From NCBI RefSeq assembly GCF_900021165.1, contig NZ_FCOQ01000033.1, positions 1-58,700 of the forward strand: a stretch of 58,700 bases of DNA, given 5' to 3'. Source of the DNA: Paenibacillus phocaeensis. Lineage in GTDB: Bacteria; Bacillota; Bacilli; Paenibacillales; Paenibacillaceae. The notes beneath the pieces were generated by a model. That model saw nothing but the letters and a program-made list of their open reading frames with translations. It was not told the origin of the DNA and did not search any database. Each line of letters opens with the position of its first letter. Positions within the stretch are counted from its first letter, which is position 1. This document shows, in pieces, positions 15,860 to 22,646 of this stretch. The position numbers were made by a program, and so were the translations under genes.

Positions 15860-18301
15860 CTATTTTCGAAGCTCAGCCGCAAAAGTTTGCGACAGTCCTT
15901 CGACCACCCGGTCGTGGACTGCTGCAACCTCTTCGTCCGTCAGCGTCCGTTCCATGTGACGATACACCAGCGATAAAGCCACACTCTTCTTGCCTTCGCC
16001 TAATTTGGCGCCGGTAAATACGTCGAATACCCCCACCGATTCCAGCAGCTCGCCGGCCGTTTCGCGGATCGCTCCGATCAGCGCCCCCGCTTCCACTTCA
16101 GCGCCGACGACAACGGCGATATCGCGCTGCATCGCCGGATACCGCGGCAGCTCCTGGTAGACATAGGCTTCACCGGCGTATCGGTACAGCGGTTCAAGCA
16201 GCAACTCCGCCGCGTACGTGTCCTCCAGGTCCAGCTCCCGCTGCAGCTCCGGATGAAGCTGGCCCAGCGTTCCGATCCGTTCTTTGCCGGCAGCACCGTT
16301 CAGGAAGACGGACGCCGAACGCCCGGGATGGAAGCCTTGCGGCCGGTCCGCTTCATACGAAATCCGGTCGGCAAGACCCAGGTATTGGAACAAGCTCTCC
16401 AGCGCGCCTTTGAGATCATAGAAGTCAACCTTCTCCGCCGGCGCATTCCAGCGTTTCTCCGTTCGTTCGCCGGTCAGCAGCAGGGCAAGCACCGGCAGCT
16501 CTCTCGGCTGCTGGCTCAGCTTCTCCTCGGCAGTCCGGAAAATGCCGCCGATTTCGAACAGCGCCAGATTATCCTGCTTGCGGTTGCGGTTATAGACCGC
16601 GATGTCGATCATCCCCGGCAGGAGGCTGCCGCGCAGCACGCTGCGATCCTCGCTCATCGGCATGGCCAGGCGGATCTCCCGATCCCCTTCGCCAAGCTGC
16701 GGGAAGTTGGCGCTCACCCCTTCGCGAATGAAGGAGTAGCCCATCACTTCCTGCCAGCCGCCATGGGCGAGCAGACCGCGGAGGGTACGGCGCAACGCCT
16801 GCGGCTTCGTGTACCCGCCGACCGTGGTGGTCCCTTCCATCATCGTCGTCGGAATGTTGTCGTAACCGTACAGCCGCGCCACCTCTTCGATCAAATCAAC
16901 GTCGCGCGTAATGTCGCCGCGGCGCGTAGGTACGCGCACCTCGATGACGTCTTCGGCGCCCGCACATTCGAAGCGGAGCCGCCCCAGAATCGCCTTGGCT
17001 TCCAGCGAAGAAATACTTGTCCCCAGATAATCGTTCAGCTTGCGGAGCGACAAAGCGATCACTTTCGCTTCCGGCTCGTGATGAACCCTCTCCACAACCC
17101 CTTGGGCCACATGACCCCCGGCATGAGCAGCCATCAGCGCAGCCGCGCGATCCAGCGCCGGAATCACGGCTGCCGGATCCACCTCTTTCTCAAACCGCAA
17201 CGAAGCCTCCGAACGAAGACCCAATGTTCGCGAGGTTCTGCGAACGCTGCTGCCGGCGAATTTCGCCGACTCCAGCACGATATTGACCGTTTGATCCGTA
17301 ACTTCCGTATCCAGTCCGCCCATCACGCCGGCTAACGCTACCGGACGATCCTCGCCGTCCACGATCAAGAGGGCCCCGGCTTCCAGCTCGCGCTCCTGCC
17401 CGTCCAGCGTCACCAGCTTCTCGCCGGCTTTCGCCTGGCGCACGCCCAGCGTGCCGCCGGCGATCTTGTCGGCGTCAAATGCATGCAGCGGCTGCCCATA
17501 CTCGAGCATCACGTAGTTCGTGATGTCGACGATATTGCTGATCGGGCGAATTCCCGCCGCCATCAGCCGGTTTTGCATCCACAGCGGGGAGGGCCCGATT
17601 CTCACGCCTTCGATGTAGCGTACCGCATAGCGGCTGCACAACTCGGGAGCGTCGATCTTCACTTGAATCCGCTCCTTGGCGGAGACGCCGGAATTGCCAA
17701 GCTCCGGCTGCGGCAGCTTCACCTCGCGGCTTAAAATCGCACCAACCTCATAAGCGGCCCCAAGCATACTTAAGCAATCGGAACGGTTCGGCGTAAGATC
17801 AAAGTCCAGCACCTTATCGTCCAGACCCAACAGAGCTGTGATCGGCGCGCCGATCTCCGCATCCTCGGGCAGTACCAGAATCCCCTCCTGCTGTTCCTTC
17901 GGCAGCAGCTTGTCGTTCATGCCAAGCTCCTTGGCCGAACAGATCATTCCTTGCGACAGGACGCCGCGCAGCTTGGCTTTCTTGATTTCCAGCCCGCCCG
18001 GCAGCTTCGCGCCCACAAGCGCGACCGGCACCTTCTGACCTGCGGCAACGTTTTTGGCACCGCATACGATTTGCAGTTCCTCCTCCTGCCCGGCATCCAC
18101 GAGGCAAATGTTCAGCTTGTCGGCATCGGGGTGCTTCTCTTTACTTTTCACAAATCCTACCACGATGTTCGTGACGCCTTGATTCCGGTTCTCGATCGAA
18201 TCGATTTCAATCCCGGATCGGGTGATTTGCTCCGCCAGCTCTTCCACGTTGACCCCGTCCAGGGAGATATAGTCGGACAACCATTCGGTTGATACTTTCA
18301 T
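15860..18301 (-). CDS. pheT: phenylalanine-tRNA ligase, beta subunit
   Basis: An 813-residue beta chain of the alpha2-beta2 PheRS. It has an N-terminal tRNA-binding/EMAP-like domain (~40-150, 'VVGFVKSKEKHPDADKLNICLVDAG'), the B3/B4 editing domain (~200-390), B5 ('LGTSISSLEAKAILGRLRFEC'), the catalytic-like core, and a C-terminal FDX-ACB domain ('ELPRYPAMQRDIAVVV...DVFTGAKLGEGKKSVALSLVYRHMERTLTDEEV'). ATG 18301 follows GGGAAGGG; an in-frame TTG two codons upstream is possible. It is co-transcribed with pheS under T-box control. Confidence 0.96.
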   Translation of the reverse strand: MKVSTEWLSDYISLDGVNVEELAEQITRSGIEIDSIENRNQGVTNIVVGFVKSKEKHPDADKLNICLVDAGQEEELQIVCGAKNVAAGQKVPVALVGAKLPGGLEIKKAKLRGVLSQGMICSAKELGMNDKLLPKEQQEGILVLPEDAEIGAPITALLGLDDKVLDFDLTPNRSDCLSMLGAAYEVGAILSREVKLPQPELGNSGVSAKERIQVKIDAPELCSRYAVRYIEGVRIGPSPLWMQNRLMAAGIRPISNIVDITNYVMLEYGQPLHAFDADKIAGGTLGVRQAKAGEKLVTLDGQERELEAGALLIVDGEDRPVALAGVMGGLDTEVTDQTVNIVLESAKFAGSSVRRTSRTLGLRSEASLRFEKEVDPAAVIPALDRAAALMAAHAGGHVAQGVVERVHHEPEAKVIALSLRKLNDYLGTSISSLEAKAILGRLRFECAGAEDVIEVRVPTRRGDITRDVDLIEEVARLYGYDNIPTTMMEGTTTVGGYTKPQALRRTLRGLLAHGGWQEVMGYSFIREGVSANFPQLGEGDREIRLAMPMSEDRSVLRGSLLPGMIDIAVYNRNRKQDNLALFEIGGIFRTAEEKLSQQPRELPVLALLLTGERTEKRWNAPAEKVDFYDLKGALESLFQYLGLADRISYEADRPQGFHPGRSASVFLNGAAGKERIGTLGQLHPELQRELDLEDTYAAELLLEPLYRYAGEAYVYQELPRYPAMQRDIAVVVGAEVEAGALIGAIRETAGELLESVGVFDVFTGAKLGEGKKSVALSLVYRHMERTLTDEEVAAVHDRVVEGLSQTFAAELRK

Positions 18302-18330
18302 AGTCAATTCCCTTCCCTCTTTACGATAAA

Positions 18331-19365
18331 TTAAACTCTGGCAAACTGCTGCAAGAAACGCAGATCGTTGTTGTAGAAGTAGCGGATATCATCAACGCCG
18401 TACTTCAGCATCGCGATCCGTTCTACGCCCATCCCGAATGCGAAGCCGCTGTATTCCTCAGGATCGTAGCCGCTCATCTCCAGAACGCGCGGATGCACCA
18501 TTCCGCTTCCGAGAATTTCCAGCCAGCCGGACTGTTTGCACACCCGGCATCCTTCGCCGCCGCATTTCATACACGTCACATCAACCTCAACGCTTGGTTC
18601 GGTGAACGGGAAGAAGCTGGGGCGCAGACGGATTTGCGTGTTTGGCCCGAACATTTTGCGCGTGAACTCCAGCAAGGTGCCTTTCAGGTCGCTCATCCGG
18701 ATTCTTTTGCCAACAACCAGCCCTTCGATTTGATGGAACTGGAACGAGTGGGTCGCATCGTCGTCATCCCGCCGGAATACGCGTCCCGGGCAAATAATCT
18801 TGACCGGCACCTCGCCCTGCATCGCTTCCATCGTCCGCACTTGGACCGGCGACGTCTGCGTACGCATCAACAGCTCCTCGGTCAGGTAGAAGGAATCTTG
18901 CATATCGCGGGCCGGGTGATCCTTCGGCAAATTCAGCGCTTCGAAATTATGATAGTCGGTCTCCACTTCGGGACCTTCCGCAATCCGGTAGCCCATGCCG
19001 ATGAAAATCGCCTCGATCTCCTGGATCACCTGGTTCAGCGGATGAATGCTCCCTTGCTTGAGCGGACGGCCGGGCAGCGTAACGTCCAGCTTCTCGGCAG
19101 CTAGACGCGCTTCCGTCTCCTGGCGCTGGAAGAAGGCTTGCTTCTCTTCGATCACCGCTTCGATGGCGGCCCGGACCTCATTGCCGACTTGCCCGATCAC
19201 CGGGCGCTCCTCCGCGCTTAACGCTCCCATCCCGCGCAGGATTTCGGTTAACGCCCCCTTCTTGCCCAAATATTTAACCCGCAGCTCGTTCAAATGCCCG
19301 GCGTCAACCGTTTCCGCCAGCTCTTTGAGCGCCTCTGCTTTCAGTGCTTCCAGACGTTCTTTCAT
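18331..19365 (-). CDS. pheS: phenylalanine-tRNA ligase, alpha subunit
   Basis: A 344-residue catalytic chain charging tRNA-Phe. An N-terminal coiled coil (~1-85) is followed by the class II core with motif 1 ('HPLNQVIQEIEAIFIGMGY'), motif 2 ('VKIICPGRVFRRDDDDATHSFQFHQIEGL' region) and motif 3 ('FAFGMGVERIAMLKYG'). ATG 19365 follows AGGAGGAG. Its expression is controlled by the T-box leader at 19473-19806. pheT starts 29 bases after its stop. Confidence 0.97.
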   Translation of the reverse strand: MKERLEALKAEALKELAETVDAGHLNELRVKYLGKKGALTEILRGMGALSAEERPVIGQVGNEVRAAIEAVIEEKQAFFQRQETEARLAAEKLDVTLPGRPLKQGSIHPLNQVIQEIEAIFIGMGYRIAEGPEVETDYHNFEALNLPKDHPARDMQDSFYLTEELLMRTQTSPVQVRTMEAMQGEVPVKIICPGRVFRRDDDDATHSFQFHQIEGLVVGKRIRMSDLKGTLLEFTRKMFGPNTQIRLRPSFFPFTEPSVEVDVTCMKCGGEGCRVCKQSGWLEILGSGMVHPRVLEMSGYDPEEYSGFAFGMGVERIAMLKYGVDDIRYFYNNDLRFLQQFARV

Positions 19366-19433
19366 GAATAGCTCCTCCTAAAAGTTTTGTAGTACGAGTT
19401 CAATCGAATCCGCCTCTTGACCTGCTTCGCGAT

Positions 19434-19466
19434 CAAAAGATGACTTTTTGAACAACCTCTATTAAG
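19434..19466. repeat. end fragment of the dispersed repeat (copy C)
   Basis: GATGACTTTTTGAACAACCT matches the terminal segment of copies A and B. It lies between the T-box terminator and pheS. Confidence 0.55.
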
Positions 19467-19472
19467 ACAAAA

Positions 19473-19806
19473 CAAAAAAGGCCTCTTCTCCCGTAAGGGA
19501 CGAAAAGACCGTGGTACCACCCTTGTTAAAGCGCCGCATCCCTTCGCCCAAGCGCTGGGCTCGCAGGCTGCGCACTGCTCTCACTTGAACGAATAACGGC
19601 TCGTAACCGGTATCCCCTAGTGTGCCGACCTGCAGCAATCCGCCTTGCGGCGTTGCCTGTACAGCGGCAGTTCAAGGAACTGCTCCGGAGCGAACTTCGG
19701 CAGCACCGTTTCCCTAGCGACGCTCTCAATCTTCGGCGTCCCTTCCCTGTAGGCCGGTTCCTGCTTACTCTTCTCCATCAATGCATTTCATTTCATGTCA
19801 TAATTA
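19473..19806 (-). promoter_or_regulatory. T-box leader, tRNA-Phe responsive
   Basis: The minus strand holds the T-box core AGGGTGGTACCACGG (19511-19525 region), followed by a terminator GGTCTTTTCGTCCC / GGGAGAAGAGGCC and TTTTTT. Aligning it with the ilvB leader places a UUC triplet at 19692-19694 at the position of the ilvB leader's CUC ('GAAGTTCGCTCCGGAGCAGT' against 'GCGAGCTCACCTCGGAGCTG'), which matches phenylalanine. Uncharged tRNA-Phe should stabilise the antiterminator and switch on pheST. Confidence 0.92.
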
Positions 19807-19812
19807 CCTGTT

Positions 19813-19842
19813 ATTATATGCTAAACCGGCTGCCGTTGGCAA
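19813..19842 (-). promoter_or_regulatory. sigma-A promoter of pheST
   Basis: TTGCCA, 18-bp spacer, TATAAT on the minus strand, just upstream of the T-box leader. Confidence 0.6.
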
Positions 19843-19914
19843 GCTGGTGTCAAACTATGGTATCGTATAGAGGTTATTCGCAGCCTCACCCAACTGATAA
19901 GGAGGAATTCCCCC

Positions 19915-20121
19915 ATGAACGGCAACGAACGTAAGAACATCACCCCCGGCCTCACCGTAGACATCGTATTAAAAAAAGACCAGCCCACGGGCAAGCTAAC
20001 CCGCGGCGTGGTCAAAAATATCCTGACCAACTCCGCCACCCATCCGCACGGAATCAAGGTCCGGCTGCAGGACGGTCAGGTAGGCCGGGTCAAAGCCATT
20101 CTCCCGAACAATGCCAACTAA
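19915..20121 (+). CDS. ywbE: YwbE-family protein (DUF2196)
   Basis: A 68-residue basic protein: 'ITPGLTVDIVLKKDQPTGKLTRGVVKNILTNSATHPHGIKVRL..GQVGRVKAI' is the complete YwbE family pattern, a small beta-barrel that probably binds nucleic acid. The molecular function is unknown. Start ATG behind AAGGAGG. It is divergent from pheST and convergent with the zinc-ribbon gene. Confidence 0.9.
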   Translation: MNGNERKNITPGLTVDIVLKKDQPTGKLTRGVVKNILTNSATHPHGIKVRLQDGQVGRVKAILPNNAN

Positions 20122-20195
20122 ACCCCGTTCGCCTCAAGGAATGCGGTCGTCCGGGCCGGGCCACCGGGCCAAATCCGCCGCCGCCTCCCTTGGGG

Positions 20196-20477
20196 TTACG
20201 CCCTGTTCCAGCGTTTCAACGTCGGGAACCAGGCCCGCATCGTTTCCCTCGCCTTGGCTTGATCCGCAAACATCCCGGAATCGCCGCCGTACTTCAGGCA
20301 TTGCTCAATCATTTCCTCCATCGTGACATCGCTGGTGAACCGGCCTCCCTCGTAGCAATACACGCAGTACTCCTGATTTTTGCCGCCGTCTTCATTCGTG
20401 CCTCGCACTTCTTCGCTCGACAACGGCATTCCGCAGCTTTGGCAAAATGTGCTGTTCTCCATTTGATTCATGTTCAT
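20196..20477 (-). CDS. putative zinc-ribbon protein
   Basis: A 93-residue protein with 'FCQSCGMPL' and 'YCVYCYEGGRFTSDVTMEEMI', the two CxxC knuckles and the downstream helix of a common small bacterial zinc-ribbon family of unknown role. The start is chosen at ATG 20477 behind AAGGAGG. It lies 66 bases downstream of the WYL regulator gene on the same strand, so it may be controlled by or work with that regulator. Confidence 0.75.
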   Translation of the reverse strand: MNMNQMENSTFCQSCGMPLSSEEVRGTNEDGGKNQEYCVYCYEGGRFTSDVTMEEMIEQCLKYGGDSGMFADQAKARETMRAWFPTLKRWNRA

Positions 20478-20543
20478 GACCCATTCCTCCTTCGTTAAGA
20501 TGTCCCCATCGTACCAATGTGAATAGGACATCTGTCTGTCATA

Positions 20544-21461
20544 TTAAGAAGGATTGGCGTATATTTCTGCTATTTTCTTGGCTTTGTTTCGTAGAATCTC
20601 TCGAATATGCGGCGGAGACACGACCTCCACTTGCTCGCCAAAGGACAGCAGATAACCGTATACCCAGTCATCCTCCGGGTAGCTGGCCGTAACCAGGTAA
20701 GCTCCGTCTTCCTGCTCGCGGATATGAACCCGCTCAAACTCATCAAAGATTCGATACGCCATCTGCGGAGGGAACCGGAGCTCCAGGACAACAGAAGTGG
20801 AACGGTCGTCCGTCGTGGCGACACCCAGCGGCATCACCTCAAGGTCGCGGCGTTTATACAAAGTATCGGTAACTTCGAGTTCTTCAATCCGGCTGATTTT
20901 AAAAGTGCGCAGCTCCCGGCTCTGCAGGCAGAACCCCTGCAAATACCAGGAGCGGTTTTTAAACTGCAGCTTCATCGGCTCGGCTTGCCGCTCTGTTCTT
21001 TGGCCGTACGAGCTATAATAAACGAACTTGATGATCCGCTGTTCCAGGATCGCCGTCTTCAACTGTCCGAACTTACGCCGCTCTGCCTCCCCGCTGTTCC
21101 AGCCGGAGAAATCGACGTCAATCCAGTGGACCTCCTCCTTGCGGAATAACGTGCTCAGCTTGGACAACACCTGACTTGTTTGCAAGGCGTTGGTAGCTGC
21201 CAGGCTCTGCAGCCCAAACAAGATCTCCTTCTGCTCGTCCTCGGACAGCAGGGACTTGTTCAGCACAAAATCGGGCAGCAGGCCGATGCCGCCGCCTTTT
21301 CCTTTACTGGCATATACGGGTATGCCCGCACCGCTTAATGCATCGATGTCACGGTAGATCGTGCGGGTAGACACCTCGAACCGCTGCGCCAGCTCGGCGG
21401 CGGTCATCGTCTTGCGCTCCAGCAACAAATATACGATTTCAAACAGCCGGTTCATCTGCAC
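20544..21461 (-). CDS. HTH-WYL transcriptional regulator (YafY type)
   Basis: A ~305-residue protein. The N-terminal HTH_11 domain (~1-55, 'NRLFEIVYLLLERKTMTAAELAQRFEVSTRTIYRDIDALSGAGIPVY') is followed by a WYL domain (~135-215, 'IKFVYYSSYGQRTERQAEPMKLQFKNRSWYLQGFCLQSRELRTFKISRI') and a C-terminal WCX extension. WYL domains sense nucleic acids or small ligands. The start is placed at GTG 21461 because AGGAG lies 9 bases before; ATG 21455 is two codons on. Confidence 0.83.
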   Translation of the reverse strand: MQMNRLFEIVYLLLERKTMTAAELAQRFEVSTRTIYRDIDALSGAGIPVYASKGKGGGIGLLPDFVLNKSLLSEDEQKEILFGLQSLAATNALQTSQVLSKLSTLFRKEEVHWIDVDFSGWNSGEAERRKFGQLKTAILEQRIIKFVYYSSYGQRTERQAEPMKLQFKNRSWYLQGFCLQSRELRTFKISRIEELEVTDTLYKRRDLEVMPLGVATTDDRSTSVVLELRFPPQMAYRIFDEFERVHIREQEDGAYLVTASYPEDDWVYGYLLSFGEQVEVVSPPHIREILRNKAKKIAEIYANPS

Positions 21462-21524
21462 GGGTCCCCTCTCCTTTGCCATCCAGTATACCCGATAAAT
21501 GAGACATAGCCATGTCATATTAAA

Positions 21525-21557
21525 TAAAAAAAGGGCTCTCTCCAAGGAGGGCCCTTC
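21525..21557 (-). terminator. terminator after the doxX-like gene
   Basis: On the minus strand an AAGGGC...GCCCTT stem with an inner CTCC/GGAG pairing is followed by TTTTTTT. Confidence 0.85.
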
Positions 21558-21571
21558 TGTGGTTGCGTTCG

Positions 21572-22111
21572 TTATGCCGTGCGTTTCACGTCCAGCGGTT
21601 GTTTAGGTGCCGGGGTGTGCGTTCCGGCCTCGTTTTTCTTGTGGAACAGCTTGCGGAGGTAAGGAAGTACATAGTAGTCGAGGCCGATTTTACCGGCATT
21701 GGCGGCAGCGACGAGAACCAGGACTTCAAGAATCAGCATTTGTGCGTTCGTGCTTACCGTACCCGAGAAGAGGAAGGCGGCGTTCATCACGAAGCCCATC
21801 AGTGCGGCGAAGGTGGTGAAGGTACCGAGTATGAGACCCAGGCCGACCAGGAATTCGCCGTAAGGCACCAGCACGTTGAAGAGATCGACGTTCGGCAGGG
21901 CGACGTGTTGCAGGAAGGTGGCCCACCAGCCTTGCACGGCCGGGTGGTCGCCGGCGCTGTTCGCGATCGCGCCATTCAGGAAGCCTGCGGCATCGAAGCC
22001 GCCGGTGATTTTATGATAGCCGGCTTCGATCCATTGATAGCCGAGGTACACGCGGATGACGGTCAAGATCCACATCGCAACTTTGTTGGTTCTCAGGAAA
22101 TTGTTAAACAT
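21572..22111 (-). CDS. DoxX-family membrane protein
   Basis: A 179-residue protein with four hydrophobic helices. 'ILTVIRVYLGYQWIEAGYHKI' and 'PYGEFLVGLGLILGTFTTFAALMGFVMNAAFLFSG' are the DoxX signature; the family includes a thiosulfate:quinone oxidoreductase subunit and many uncharacterised membrane proteins. ATG 22111 follows AAAGGAG. It is a single-gene unit with its own terminator. Its promoter carries two palindromes resembling FNR/Rex sites, which suggests control by oxygen or redox state. Confidence 0.82.
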   Translation of the reverse strand: MFNNFLRTNKVAMWILTVIRVYLGYQWIEAGYHKITGGFDAAGFLNGAIANSAGDHPAVQGWWATFLQHVALPNVDLFNVLVPYGEFLVGLGLILGTFTTFAALMGFVMNAAFLFSGTVSTNAQMLILEVLVLVAAANAGKIGLDYYVLPYLRKLFHKKNEAGTHTPAPKQPLDVKRTA

Positions 22112-22175
22112 GATTCCCACTCCTTTGGTTTATCGTTCTTTTTGTTTTTTTTGGATGATCATCTTTGATGTCTTT

Positions 22176-22218
22176 ATTATATGTGATATTTTTCACTTTA
22201 TATGTGATTTAAATCACA
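22176..22218 (-). promoter_or_regulatory. doxX promoter with two FNR/Rex-like operators
   Basis: On the minus strand a TATAAT (22176-22181) has no good -35. Instead the perfect palindrome TGTGATTTAAATCACA lies at 22203-22218 and the weaker TGTGATATTTTTCACT at 22182-22197. Their centres are 21 bp apart. If transcription starts about 7 bases after the -10, the perfect site is centred near -41.5, the usual class II activator position, and the weak site overlaps the promoter core. Confidence 0.65.
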
Positions 22219-22272
22219 ATTATTAAAAAATGTGTATTTAAATTTTTAAAGGTTTTCAGTGGTCTGAAAAAC

Positions 22273-22301
22273 AAAAAAAATCCTTACTCGAAGTAAGGAT
22301 T
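22273..22301 (-). terminator. terminator of the tRNA unit
   Basis: The minus strand AATCCTTAC-TTCGA-GTAAGGATT is followed by TTTTTTT, directly after tRNA-Gly. Confidence 0.92.
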
Positions 22302-22316
22302 CACGTTACGTTAAGA

Positions 22317-22390
22317 TGGAGCGGGTGATGGGAATCGAACCCACGCTACCAGCTTGGAAGGCTGGAGTTCTACCATTGAACTACACCCGC
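22317..22390 (-). tRNA. tRNA-Gly (anticodon TCC)
   Basis: The minus strand reads GCGGGTGTAGTTCAATGGTA at the 5' end, with anticodon stem-loop CCAGC-CTTCCAA-GCTGG (TCC) and T-arm GGGTTCGATTCCC. The acceptor stem GCGGGTG pairs with CACCCGC, and the 3' CCA is encoded. Confidence 0.96.
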
Positions 22391-22405
22391 AGAGGATGAA
22401 ATTGA

Positions 22406-22479
22406 TCGGGACGACACGATTCGAACATGCGACCCCCTGGTCCCAAACCAGGTGCTCTACCAAGCTGAGCTACGTCCCG
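22406..22479 (-). tRNA. tRNA-Pro (anticodon TGG)
   Basis: The minus strand starts CGGGACGTAGCTCAGCTTGG. The anticodon stem-loop is CCTGG-TTTGGGA-CCAGG (TGG), and the acceptor CGGGACG pairs with CGTCCCG. No CCA is encoded. It lies 15 bases upstream of tRNA-Gly in one transcript. Confidence 0.96.
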
Positions 22480-22514
22480 AAGTAATTGCAGGCCCTTTTG
22501 GGAAGGCAAAAATT

Positions 22515-22543
22515 AATATACCACGTTTCCGAAGCCGAAGCAA
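22515..22543 (-). promoter_or_regulatory. promoter of the tRNA-Pro/tRNA-Gly unit
   Basis: TTGCTT, 17-bp spacer, TATATT on the minus strand, ending about 35 bases before tRNA-Pro. Confidence 0.5.
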
Positions 22544-22616
22544 GCAGGAATTGCTGAAGGTGTTGCTGGAGGTCCGCTTGGGGTCCTGCGAGGCGGCTTG
22601 AATCCCTGTAAGGGCC

Positions 22617-22646
22617 AAAAAACCTTAGCCGGCTAACCGGCTAAGG
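22617..22646 (-). terminator. terminator overlapping the GGDEF-EAL stop codon
   Basis: A perfect 10-bp stem CCTTAGCCGG / CCGGCTAAGG with TTTTTT on the minus strand; the stop and last codons of the gene lie inside the stem. Confidence 0.88.
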
